Assembly: GCF_041154455.1 (NCBI RefSeq)
Contig: NZ_AP028664.1
Location: forward strand, 931,001-995,000
DNA: 64,000 bases
Direction: 5' to 3'
Source: Variovorax sp. V213
Lineage (GTDB): Bacteria > Pseudomonadota > Gammaproteobacteria > Burkholderiales > Burkholderiaceae_C
Part shown: positions 52,851 through 60,998 of the stretch, one piece after another
How the letters are laid out: the number at the start of each line of letters is the position of its first letter
How positions within the stretch are numbered: position 1 is the first letter of the stretch
The notes under the pieces: generated by a model
Told to the model about the DNA's origin: nothing
What the model saw: only the letters and a program-made list of their open reading frames with translations
The model's database searches: none
Translations under genes and position numbers: made by a program

Positions 52851-53731
52851 ATGAGCCTTCGCTTTGATTTTTCGGCGCCGGCCGTGGCCGCGCTGGCCCT
52901 GGCCGATGCCACCCGTGCCCTCGATGAAGACGTGGCCGACGGCGACCTGACCGCTTCGCTGGTCGATCCCGGCCGCCGGGCCCTTGCCCGCGTGCTGGCG
53001 CGCGAGGCGGCCGTGGTCTGCGGTGCGCCCTGGGTCGAAGCCACCGTACGGCAGCTCGATCCAGAGGCCCGCATCCGCTGGCTGTGCGGCGAGGGCGAGC
53101 GCTGCGCGGCCGACCAGGTCGTGCTCGAAATCGAGGGCAGTGCCCGCGCGCTGCTGACGGCCGAGCGTACCGCGCTCAATTTTCTTCAGCTGCTGAGCGC
53201 GGTGTCCACCAAGACCGCCCTGTACGCCGATGCGGTTCGCGGCACGCGCGCCCGCATCGTCGACACCCGCAAGACCCTGCCGGGCCTGCGGCTGGCGCAG
53301 AAATACGCGGTGCGCACCGGCGGCGGCCTGAACCACCGCATCGGCCTTTACGACGCGGTGCTCATCAAGGAAAACCACATCGCCGCGGCCGGCGGCGTGC
53401 GGCGGCGCTGCGTGCCGTGGCGCCGGTGGCGCAGCGCGCGGCCTTCGTCGAGGTCGAGGTCGAAACGCTGGCGCAACTGCGCGAAGCGCTGGAAGCCGGC
53501 GCGCGCATGGTGCTGCTCGACAACATGGATCTGCCGACCCTGCGCGAGGCGGTTCGCATCAACGACGAGGTTGGCGCCGACCGCAAGGCCGTGCTCGAAA
53601 TATCCGGCGGCGTGACGCTCGAGGGCCTGCGCACCCTGGCCGAAACCGGTGTCGACCGCATCTCGGTCGGTACGTTGACCAAGGACATCAAGGCCATCGA
53701 CTACTCGATGCGCTTCCAACCCGAGCACTGA
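52851..53731 (+). pseudogene. nadC: Nicotinate-nucleotide pyrophosphorylase (carboxylating), frameshifted
   Basis: Quinolinate phosphoribosyltransferase of de novo NAD synthesis. The first 183 residues (52851 to about 53399) contain VDTRKTLPGLR and GLNHRIGLYDAVLIKENHI in one frame; the rest of the enzyme (FVEVEVETLAQLREALEAG, ending MRFQPEH) continues in the next frame from about 53402. One G appears missing in the GTGCGGCGGCG run at 53397-53407; restoring it would give a normal protein of about 293 residues. As it stands, translation goes out of frame and stops at 53615, so the enzyme would lack half its barrel. Either a real mutation or a sequencing error. Confidence 0.88.
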
Positions 53732-53737
53732 ACCGCC

Positions 53738-54856
53738 ATGGCGACCGCTTCCGTCATCGACGTCGACTACGAACAGCCCGCGGCGCAAGGCGCCGTCTGC
53801 GACACCCGCCACGCCTGGGCGCGCGTGCCGCCCGAGCCCTCGCCCGGCGAGCGCGTCGCACTCAAGGAGCGTATCCGCCGTCTCTTGCGCGACCGCAATG
53901 CGGTGATGGTCTCGCACTTCTACGTCCACCCTGACCTGCAGGACCTGGCTGAGGAAACCGGTGGCATCGTGAGCGATTCGCTCGAGATGGCGCGCTTCGG
54001 CCGCGACCATGCCGCCACCACGCTGGTGGTGTCGGGCGTGCGCTTCATGGGCGAGACCGCCAAGATCCTCTCGCCCGAGAAGCGCGTGCTGATGCCCGAC
54101 CTGGACGCCAACTGCTCGCTCGACCTGGGCTGCCCGGTCGACGAATTCAGCGCCTTCTGCGACCAGCACCCCGACCGCACCGTGGTCGTCTATGCCAACA
54201 CCAGCGCGGCCGTGAAGGCGCGCGCCGACTGGCTCGTCACGTCGAGCTGCGCGCTCGACGTGGTGAGCGCGCTGCACGCACAGGGCCGCAAGATCCTCTG
54301 GGGCCCCGACCGCCACCTGGGCGACTACATCCAGCGGCAGACCGGCGCCGACATGGTGAGCTGGAACGGCGCCTGCATCGTGCATGACGAGTTCAAGGCG
54401 CTGGAGCTCGACCTGCTCATGAAAGAGCATCCTTCGGCGAAGGTGCTGGTGCATCCGGAATCGCCGGCCGACGTGATCGCGTTGGCGGATGCGGTCGGCT
54501 CGACCTCCGCGATCCTGAATGCGGCACGGTGCCTGGACGCGAAGGAATTCATCGTCGCCACCGACACCGGCATGCTGCACAAGCTGCGTACGCTGAACCC
54601 CGGCAAGACCTTCATCGAAGCACCGACCGCCGGCAATGGCGGCACCTGCAAGAGCTGCGCGCATTGCCCGTGGATGGCGATGAACGGGCTGGTGGAACTG
54701 GCGAACGCACTCGAGACCGGTGCGGGCGAGATCCACGTCGATCCGGCGCTCGGGTTGCGGGCGCGGGTCCCGATCGACCGGATGCTGGCGTTCACCGCCG
54801 GGCTGAAGAACGGCCAACCGGCAGGCAGCCTGATCGCAGGCATCGGCGCCGCCTGA
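53738..54856 (+). CDS. nadA: Quinolinate synthase A
   Basis: 4Fe-4S enzyme that condenses iminoaspartate with dihydroxyacetone phosphate to quinolinate, the substrate of NadC. 372 residues; the three cluster cysteines sit in LDANCSLDLGCP, WNGACIVHDEF and GTCKSCAHCPW. VSHFYVHPDLQDLAEETGG is the N-terminal substrate region. It begins 6 bases after nadC. NadB, which makes iminoaspartate, is encoded at 57740-59311. Confidence 0.95.
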   Translation: MATASVIDVDYEQPAAQGAVCDTRHAWARVPPEPSPGERVALKERIRRLLRDRNAVMVSHFYVHPDLQDLAEETGGIVSDSLEMARFGRDHAATTLVVSGVRFMGETAKILSPEKRVLMPDLDANCSLDLGCPVDEFSAFCDQHPDRTVVVYANTSAAVKARADWLVTSSCALDVVSALHAQGRKILWGPDRHLGDYIQRQTGADMVSWNGACIVHDEFKALELDLLMKEHPSAKVLVHPESPADVIALADAVGSTSAILNAARCLDAKEFIVATDTGMLHKLRTLNPGKTFIEAPTAGNGGTCKSCAHCPWMAMNGLVELANALETGAGEIHVDPALGLRARVPIDRMLAFTAGLKNGQPAGSLIAGIGAA

Positions 54857-54863
54857 GGTCTTG

Positions 54864-54887
54864 TCCCTCTCCCCAAGGGGAGAGGGA
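54864..54887. repeat. Palindromic repeat between nadA and queD
   Basis: A perfect 11-bp inverted repeat (TCCCTCTCCCC-AA-GGGGAGAGGGA) lies between convergent nadA and queD. It shares its core with the element at 21713-21746. It could end both transcripts, though there is no T-run. Confidence 0.6.
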
Positions 54888-54895
54888 GCAAACCC

Positions 54896-55258
54896 TCAGA
54901 ACTCCAGCGTGCAGCTGTCGCCCAGCGCCTCGCGCCACACCCGCACCCGCGCGAGCGACGCGTGGAATTCCGGCAGCGCATCGGCAATGAAAAGGCAGAG
55001 GTTCTCCAGCGTCGGCGGATGCAGTCCCGCCACGTCGTCCAGCAGGTGGTGGTCCAGCAGTTCGCGCACCTCGTCCAGCCGGCGGCGCAGCAGCCCCAGG
55101 TCGATCACCATGCCCGTCACCGGATCGCGCTGGCCCGAAAGCCAGACTTCCGCGTGGTAGGTGTGGCCGTGGATGCGGCGGCTGCCTTCGACCTCGATGT
55201 CGCGCTTCAGTGTGTGCGCGGCGTCGAAGAAAAAGCGTTGGCTGATGGTGAATCGCAT
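54896..55258 (-). CDS. queD: 6-carboxytetrahydropterin synthase family protein
   Basis: Queuosine-pathway enzyme homologue, 120 residues of the PTPS/QueD fold. Zinc histidines are visible in FDAAHTL and IHGHTYH, and DHHLLDD and the PTLENLCLF segment are present. The position four residues before the HGH motif, a catalytic Cys in E. coli QueD (CGRLHGH), is Ser here (SRRIHGH). Pairing with queE supports a role in preQ0 synthesis, but a different pterin reaction is possible. Confidence 0.82.
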   Translation of the reverse strand: MRFTISQRFFFDAAHTLKRDIEVEGSRRIHGHTYHAEVWLSGQRDPVTGMVIDLGLLRRRLDEVRELLDHHLLDDVAGLHPPTLENLCLFIADALPEFHASLARVRVWREALGDSCTLEF

Positions 55259-55278
55259 TTGAAAAAGTCTCTCCGCGC

Positions 55279-55917
55279 TCAGCGGATGCCAGTGATCTTG
55301 TGGGTCTGGACGCTGAGCCGCCAGGTGGGGTGGCGCATGCACTCGGCAATGCACAGTTCGGTGTTGGCCGCGCGGTCGGGGCCGTCCATCGGCTGCAGGA
55401 AGCGGTGGGTGAACTCGCCGGTCCCCGCCATCGTGTCGAGGTCGAACCCGGTCTGCGGCCACACCAGCTTCAGTTCCTGTCCGCGCTGCTGCACCCAGGG
55501 CGCACCGGCCTTGGGGCTGATGCAGAGCCAGTCGATGCCTTCGGGCGCCACGACGGTGCCGTTGCTTTCGACCGCGATGCGAAAGCGCCGCGCATGCAAG
55601 GCGTCGACCAGCGCTGCATCCACCTGCAGCAGCGGCTCGCCGCCGGTCAGCACCACCAGGCGGTGCTCGGCGTCGTTCGCCGGCCACTGTGCGGCGATGG
55701 TGTCGGCGAGTTGGCCGGCATCCTTGAACTTGCCGCCGAGCGTGCCGTCGGTGCCGACAAAGTCGGTGTCGCAGAAACGGCAGACGGCGGTGGCGCGGTC
55801 TTCCTCGCGGCCGCTCCACAGGTTGCAGCCGGCGAAGCGGCAGAACACGGCCGGCATGCCCGCCTGGCCGCCTTCGCCCTGCAGGGTGTAGAAGATTTCC
55901 TTGACGCTGTAGGTCAT
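55279..55917 (-). CDS. queE: 7-carboxy-7-deazaguanine synthase
   Basis: Radical SAM enzyme that makes 7-carboxy-7-deazaguanine in queuosine synthesis. 212 residues; the cluster cysteines appear to be Cys31, Cys46 and Cys49, a CX14CX2C spacing known for a QueE subgroup, rather than the common CX3CX2C. TGGEPLLQ and SPKAG motifs follow. Coupled to panC by an ATGA overlap and lying 20 bases before queD. Confidence 0.92.
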   Translation of the reverse strand: MTYSVKEIFYTLQGEGGQAGMPAVFCRFAGCNLWSGREEDRATAVCRFCDTDFVGTDGTLGGKFKDAGQLADTIAAQWPANDAEHRLVVLTGGEPLLQVDAALVDALHARRFRIAVESNGTVVAPEGIDWLCISPKAGAPWVQQRGQELKLVWPQTGFDLDTMAGTGEFTHRFLQPMDGPDRAANTELCIAECMRHPTWRLSVQTHKITGIR

Positions 55918-56762
55918 GAAGCCTGTGCCTCGATCTCGAGGTTATCGATCAGCCGCGTGCCGCCCAGCCGTGCCGCGGCGAGCGCCACCAGCGGCTCGCC
56001 GGCCAGATCGGAAGTGGGCGCCTGCAGATCGGAACGGCGCCGCAGCACAAGATAGTCCGGCTGCCAGCCGCGCTGTGCCAGCGCCTGCATTGCCCGCGCT
56101 TCGATCGAGGCCAAATCGCGTTCGCCGGCTTGCACGGCTTGGGCCATCGCCTTCAGCGCTTTCGAGAGCTGCACGGCCTCCGCGCGCTCGGCCGCGCTCA
56201 GGTAGCCGTTGCGCGACGACAGCGCCAGGCCGTCGTCGGCGCGGAAGGTCTCGCCGCCCACGATCTCGATGGGCAGCGCGAACTGCCGCACCATGTGGCG
56301 GATCGCCATCAGCTGCTGGTAGTCCTTCTTGCCGAACACGGCCACGCGCGGCTGCACGCAACTGAAGAGCTTCATCACCACCGTGCACACGCCCACGAAG
56401 AAGCCGGGGCGGAAGTGGCCTTCGAGGATGTCGGCCAGTGCCGGGTCCGGATGCACCTTGCAGGTTTGCGGCTCGGGGTAGAGCGCCTTCTCATCGGGCG
56501 CGAACAGCACGTCGCAGCCGGCCGCGCGCAGCTTCTCGCAGTCGCTGTCCCAGGTGCGCGGGTAGGTGTCGAAATCCTCGTGCGGCAGAAACTGCAGGCG
56601 GTTGACGAAGATGCTCGCCACCGTCACGTCGCCCAGCGGCCTGGCCTGCCTGATCAGCGCCAGGTGGCCGTCGTGCAGGTTGCCCATGGTGGGGACGAAG
56701 GCGGGGCGCTTGAAGGCGGCCAGATGGTCGCGCAGCTCGGCGATGGTGTGTGCGATGTACAT
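55914..56762 (-). CDS. panC: Pantothenate synthetase
   Basis: ATP-dependent ligation of pantoate and beta-alanine. 282 residues; VPTMGNLHDGHLALI (HIGH-like ATP site), FVNRLQFLPHEDFDTYPR, and FGKKDYQQLMAIRHMV and LALSSRNGYL motifs are all typical. 12 bases separate it from panB upstream, and it overlaps queE downstream. Confidence 0.96.
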   Translation of the reverse strand: MYIAHTIAELRDHLAAFKRPAFVPTMGNLHDGHLALIRQARPLGDVTVASIFVNRLQFLPHEDFDTYPRTWDSDCEKLRAAGCDVLFAPDEKALYPEPQTCKVHPDPALADILEGHFRPGFFVGVCTVVMKLFSCVQPRVAVFGKKDYQQLMAIRHMVRQFALPIEIVGGETFRADDGLALSSRNGYLSAAERAEAVQLSKALKAMAQAVQAGERDLASIEARAMQALAQRGWQPDYLVLRRRSDLQAPTSDLAGEPLVALAAARLGGTRLIDNLEIEAQAS

Positions 56763-56774
56763 GGTCTCGGTTCC

Positions 56775-57668
56775 TTACCAGGCGTGGAGTTGGTCGTCGG
56801 GGAAGCTGCCGTCCTTGACGGCCTGCACGTAGGCTTTGAGGGCGGGCAGCACGCCCGGCGCGTCGGCCATGAAGTTGCGCACGAACTTCGGCATCTTGCC
56901 GAGGTTGATGCCCAGCATGTCGTGCAACACCAGCACCTGGCCGGCGGTGGCCTTGCCCGCACCGATGCCGATGGTGGCGCAATGCTTCAGTTCGGCCGTG
57001 AGCTCGGCGGCCAACGCGGCCGGCACCATCTCGAGCACCAGCATCGCGGCGCCCGCGTCCTGCAGCGCGTGGGCCTGCTGCTTCAGCAGCGTGCCGGCGG
57101 CGTCGCCCTTGCCCTGCACGCGGTAGCCGCCGAGTGCATGCACCGTCTGCGGCGTCAGGCCCAGGTGCGCGCAGACCGGAATGCCGCGCTCGACCAGGAA
57201 GCGCACCGTCTCGGTGGTCCAGCCACCGCCTTCGAGCTTGACCATGTGCGCGCCGGCCTGCATCAGCACCGTGGCGCTGCGCAATGCCTGCTCGCGCGAT
57301 TCCTGGTAGCTGCCGAAGGGCAGGTCGGCAATCAGCCAGGCCGTGCCTTGCACGCGGCGCAGGCCGCGCGAAACGCTGTCGGTGTGATAGCGCATGGTGT
57401 CCAGGCTCACGCCCACGGTGCTGTTCAGGCCCTGGCAGACCATGCCGAGCGAATCGCCGACCAGGAGGCAGTCGATGCCCGCCGCGTCGGCCATGGCCGC
57501 GAAGGTGGCGTCGTAGGCCGTGAGCATGGCGATCTTTTCGCCGCGCGCATGCATGTCGGCCAGGCGCGGCAGGCTCACGGGCTTGCGCGAGGCAAGCGGG
57601 GAGGCCGGCGGCAGCGTGCCGTAGGGCGAGGCCGGGGGTGTTTCAGCGATGGGCGTGGTGTTCGACAT
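56775..57668 (-). CDS. panB: 3-methyl-2-oxobutanoate hydroxymethyltransferase
   Basis: First step of pantoate synthesis: transfer of a hydroxymethyl group from methylenetetrahydrofolate. 297 residues; MLTAYDATFAAMADAAGID, VGDSLGMV metal site, and VKLEGGGW and AHLGLTPQ blocks. An N-terminal Pro/Ser-rich extension of about 30 residues precedes the conserved part. AGGGAG lies upstream of the ATG. Upstream nadB is 71 bases away. Confidence 0.95.
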   Translation of the reverse strand: MSNTTPIAETPPASPYGTLPPASPLASRKPVSLPRLADMHARGEKIAMLTAYDATFAAMADAAGIDCLLVGDSLGMVCQGLNSTVGVSLDTMRYHTDSVSRGLRRVQGTAWLIADLPFGSYQESREQALRSATVLMQAGAHMVKLEGGGWTTETVRFLVERGIPVCAHLGLTPQTVHALGGYRVQGKGDAAGTLLKQQAHALQDAGAAMLVLEMVPAALAAELTAELKHCATIGIGAGKATAGQVLVLHDMLGINLGKMPKFVRNFMADAPGVLPALKAYVQAVKDGSFPDDQLHAW

Positions 57669-57739
57669 GGTTGGGTTTCTCCCTGCGGGCGTCGGTGGCC
57701 GGGCATCCTTGAGTGAAGAAAGCGAAGCGGGTGGGTCGG

Positions 57740-59311
57740 TCAGTCGGCCGGCGGCACCAGCACCGTGGGTGCGGTGGGCTCGGCGAGCGAAGGATAGTCG
57801 CGGCTGAAATGCAGGCCACGGCTCTCGTGGCGGGCCTGCGCGGAGCGCACGATCAGCTCGGCCACCTGCACCAGGTTGCGCAGTTCGAGCAGGTCGCGCG
57901 TGACATGGAAGTTCGCATAGAACTCCTGGATCTCTGCCTGCAGCAGCGCGATGCGATGGCTCGCGCGCTCCAGGCGCTTGTTGGTGCGCACGATGCCCAC
58001 GTAGTCCCACATGAAGCGGCGCAGTTCGTCCCAGTTGTGGGAGATGACCACGGACTCGTCGGCGTCCGTGACGCGGCTGTCGTCCCAGGCGGGCAGCTCG
58101 GCGCTGCCGCGCGCCGGTGCCGCGGCGATGGCGCCGGCCGCGGCGCGCGCGAACACCATGCACTCGACCAGCGAGTTGCTGGCGAGGCGGTTGGCGCCGT
58201 GCAGGCCGGTGCAGGCGGTTTCGCCGATGGCATAGAGGCCGGGAACATCGGTGCGCCCGGCGAGGTCGCTCAGCACGCCGCCGCAGGTGTAGTGCGCGGC
58301 CGGCACCACCGGAATGGGCTCGCGCGTGATGTCGATGCCCAGTTCCGCGCAGCGCGCGAGGATGTTGGGGAAGTGTTCCTTCAGGAAGGCCGGGCTCTGG
58401 TGCGAGATGTCGAGGTACACGCAGTCCAGCCCGTGCTTCTTCATCTCGAAGTCGATGGCGCGGGCCACCACGTCGCGCGGTGCGAGTTCGGCGCGCCCGT
58501 CGTGCTTCGGCATGAAGCGCGTGCCGTCGGGCAGTTTGAGCAGCCCGCCTTCGCCGCGCACCGCCTCGCTGATCAGGAAGGACTTTGCGTGCGGGTGGTA
58601 AAGGCACGTGGGGTGGAACTGGATGAACTCCATGTTCGACACCCGGCAGCCCGCGCGCCACGCGGCGGCAATGCCGTCGCCGGTGGCGGTGTCGGGGTTG
58701 GTCGTGTACAGGTACACCTTGCCCGCGCCGCCGGTGGCCAGGATGGTGTGCGGGGCGCGGAAGGCCAGCACCTCGTCGGTCTCGTCGTCCAGCGCGTAGA
58801 GGCCCAGGCAGGCCGGGTCATCGAGCCCGATCTTGGGCCCCGTGATCAGGTCGACCAGCGTGTGATGCTCGAACAGCGTGATGTTCGGCATGCGGCGTAC
58901 CCGCTCGATCAGCACCTGCTGCACGGCCGCGCCGGTCGCGTCGGTCACGTGCACGATGCGGCGCTGGCTGTGGCCGCCCTCGCGCGTCAGGTGCAGGCCG
59001 CCGCCTTCTTCGGAGAACGGCACGCCGAGCTCGCGCAGCCAGCCGATGGCTTCGGGCGCATGCTCGACCACGAAGCGCGTGGCCTCGGGGTCGCAAAGGC
59101 CCGCACCGGCCACCAGCGTGTCGTCCACGTGGGCGTCGAAGCTGTCGCCCGTGGCCAGCACCGCCGCGATGCCGCCCTGCGCCCAGGCGCTGGAGCCGTC
59201 GTTCAAGGCGCGCTTGGTCAGCACGGCCACGCGGTGCGCGGGCGCCAGGTGCAAGGCGGCCGAGAGGCCTGCCAGGCCGCTGCCGACGATGAGGACGTCG
59301 AAGTCGTGCAC
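57740..59311 (-). CDS. nadB: L-aspartate oxidase
   Basis: FAD enzyme that oxidises aspartate to iminoaspartate for NAD synthesis. 523 residues; N-terminal dinucleotide motif VLIVGSGLAGLSAAL, ALNDGSSAWAQGGIAAV, RREGGHS-type TREGGHSQRRI and a C-terminal helical domain. GTG start at 59311 with GGGAA upstream; the conserved domain begins five residues in. Its product goes to NadA. The partners nadA and nadC lie on the other strand 3-6 kb away. Confidence 0.94.
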   Translation of the reverse strand: MHDFDVLIVGSGLAGLSAALHLAPAHRVAVLTKRALNDGSSAWAQGGIAAVLATGDSFDAHVDDTLVAGAGLCDPEATRFVVEHAPEAIGWLRELGVPFSEEGGGLHLTREGGHSQRRIVHVTDATGAAVQQVLIERVRRMPNITLFEHHTLVDLITGPKIGLDDPACLGLYALDDETDEVLAFRAPHTILATGGAGKVYLYTTNPDTATGDGIAAAWRAGCRVSNMEFIQFHPTCLYHPHAKSFLISEAVRGEGGLLKLPDGTRFMPKHDGRAELAPRDVVARAIDFEMKKHGLDCVYLDISHQSPAFLKEHFPNILARCAELGIDITREPIPVVPAAHYTCGGVLSDLAGRTDVPGLYAIGETACTGLHGANRLASNSLVECMVFARAAAGAIAAAPARGSAELPAWDDSRVTDADESVVISHNWDELRRFMWDYVGIVRTNKRLERASHRIALLQAEIQEFYANFHVTRDLLELRNLVQVAELIVRSAQARHESRGLHFSRDYPSLAEPTAPTVLVPPAD

Positions 59312-59343
59312 GACGGAATTCCCGAAAGTAGGGGGTGGGGGAC

Positions 59344-60180
59344 TCAGGCCGGTGAGTAGGCCAGCCGCACGTAGATGGGGGCGAAGGCCTCGGCCTGCGT
59401 GATGTCGATCAGCGTTTCCTTGGCGAGCTCGAGCATCGCGATGAAGGTGACGATCAGCACCGGCGCACCGCGCGACGGGTCGAACAGTTTCTCGAACTCG
59501 ACGAAGCGCTGACCCTGCAGGTGGCGCAGCACGATGCTCATGTGCTCGCGCACGTTGAGTTCCTCGCGCGAGATCTTGTGGTGCTGCACGAGCTTGGCGC
59601 GCTTCATGATGTCGGCCCACGCGTCGCGCAGCTCGATCACGTTCATGTCGGGAAAGCGGGGCTTGAGCGATTGCTCGATGTAGACCTGCCCCTTCCAGAA
59701 GTCGCGCCCGTAGGTCGGCATGGCGCTGATGGCGGCGGCCTGCAGCTTGGTCTGCTCGTATTCGAGCAGGCGGCGCACCAGCTCCGCGCGCGGGTCTTCT
59801 GCCTCTTCGCCTTCCGCCACCTTCTTGGGCGGCAGCAGCATGCGCGACTTGATCTCGATCAGCATCGCGGCCATCAGCAGATACTCGGCCGCGAGTTCGA
59901 GATTGGTCTGGCGAATCTCGTCGACGTAGCTCAGGTACTGGCGCGTGAGCCCCGCCATCGGGATGTCGAGAATGTTGAAGTTCTGCTTCCTGATCAGGTA
60001 GAGCAGCAGGTCCAGCGGACCTTCGAAGGCTTCGAGAAAGACCTGCAGCGCTTCCGGCGGGATGTACAGGTCCTTCGGCATCGCGAACAACGGCTCGCCA
60101 TAGAGCCTGGCGAGCGCGACCTGGTCGACCACCTCGGGCATGCTGGCCACGAGCGTGTCGTTGTCCTCGTTGCCCTTCAT
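59344..60180 (-). CDS. scpA: Segregation and condensation protein A
   Basis: Kleisin subunit of the SMC-ScpAB condensin. 278 residues; conserved FEGPLDLLLYLIRKQNFNI near residue 50, the YLLMAAMLIEIKSRMLLP helix and a C-terminal winged-helix region. The first 45 residues are a less conserved extension. scpB is not adjacent here. It lies 32 bases upstream of nadB. Confidence 0.93.
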   Translation of the reverse strand: MKGNEDNDTLVASMPEVVDQVALARLYGEPLFAMPKDLYIPPEALQVFLEAFEGPLDLLLYLIRKQNFNILDIPMAGLTRQYLSYVDEIRQTNLELAAEYLLMAAMLIEIKSRMLLPPKKVAEGEEAEDPRAELVRRLLEYEQTKLQAAAISAMPTYGRDFWKGQVYIEQSLKPRFPDMNVIELRDAWADIMKRAKLVQHHKISREELNVREHMSIVLRHLQGQRFVEFEKLFDPSRGAPVLIVTFIAMLELAKETLIDITQAEAFAPIYVRLAYSPA

Positions 60181-60188
60181 CGGGTGCT

Positions 60189-60205
60189 TGCTATCATTTC
60201 AATAG
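60189..60205. repeat. Short comamonad-type GCTAT/ATAGC repeat
   Basis: GCTAT and ATAGC flank a 7-base A+T-rich centre, followed by TGCAGG. This resembles the AGCTAT...ATAGCTGC elements I recall between genes in Comamonadaceae. It lies just upstream of scpA. Family membership is from memory only. Confidence 0.35.
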
Positions 60206-60248
60206 CTGCAGGCGATGAGGACCAACGATGGATGCCGGCTGGGCACCA

Positions 60249-60455
60249 TTACTTGACTTGGGTCTGGTAGACGTACGGCTGCTGCGGTACGTTGGCCTCG
60301 CTGTATTCCTCGAGCAGGCTGCGGTCGAGGTGCTTGTCCCACAGCAGGGCGCGGCCGGCGCGCTGTTCGGCTTCCAGCGTCGGCTTCTTTTCTTTCATCT
60401 CCTCGATGAAGCTGGTGATCTCGGAGGTGTAGTGGGGGCGGCGGAAGATGGACAT
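60249..60455 (-). CDS. DUF3460 family protein
   Basis: A 68-residue soluble protein, start MSIFRRPHYTSEITSFI, with the conserved LEAEQRAGRALLWDK block of DUF3460, a family typical of Betaproteobacteria. Function unknown. AAAGG upstream of the ATG at 60455 supports that start over one 54 bases upstream. It lies upstream of scpA on the same strand. Confidence 0.88.
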   Translation of the reverse strand: MSIFRRPHYTSEITSFIEEMKEKKPTLEAEQRAGRALLWDKHLDRSLLEEYSEANVPQQPYVYQTQVK

Positions 60456-60494
60456 AGACTGGACCTTTGAAGCGCGAATTTTACCGGGGATGGC

Positions 60495-60998
60495 ATGAAG
60501 CGACGACAACAGTGGCGGATCGGCTTTGCAACAGCGTTATTGGGAGTGGTGATCGGGCTTTCGGGATGCGACCCGCAGCGCATCGGCGAACTCGAAGAGG
60601 GCGTCTCGACCGAGGCCGACGTGCGGGCCCGATTCGGCCCGCCCGAGAACATCTGGGACGCGCCCAACGGCCGCGTGTTCGAGTACAACCGCCAGCCGCA
60701 GGGCCAGAAGAACTACATGATCACCATCGGCGCCGACGGCAAGATGAGCGCGCTGCGCCAGGTGCTGACGCCCGAGAACTTCGCCAAGGTGCAGCCGGGC
60801 ATGATGATGGAAGACCTGCGCAAGCTGCTCGGCAAACCCGCCAAGGTCACGCCCTACGCGCTCAGGCGCGAAACCGAATGGGAGTGGCGCTGGGTCCAGC
60901 CGCCCAATTCGCCCATGGTGTTCACCGCCACGCTCAACGACGACCAGCGCGTGGTGCGCAGCGGCTCCTCGCCCGACCGGAGCACCGAGGCGAACTAG
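60495..60998 (+). CDS. BamE/SmpA-like outer-membrane lipoprotein
   Basis: A 167-residue lipoprotein with lipobox LSGC (Cys25). Two SmpA/BamE-type half-repeats are visible: IGELEEGVSTEADVRARFGPP (about 30-50) and FAKVQPGMMMEDLRKLLGKP (about 96-115). Probably surface- or OM-associated; BamE itself has one such unit, so this is a relative rather than a certain BamE. Overlaps the convergent SulP gene by 4 bases at the 3' end. Confidence 0.82.
   Translation: MKRRQQWRIGFATALLGVVIGLSGCDPQRIGELEEGVSTEADVRARFGPPENIWDAPNGRVFEYNRQPQGQKNYMITIGADGKMSALRQVLTPENFAKVQPGMMMEDLRKLLGKPAKVTPYALRRETEWEWRWVQPPNSPMVFTATLNDDQRVVRSGSSPDRSTEAN

Noticed and set aside
53390..53420. Programmed frameshift in nadC
   Set aside because: There is no slippery heptamer and no downstream stem of the usual kind, and NadC is not known to use frameshifting. 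A lost base is simpler.
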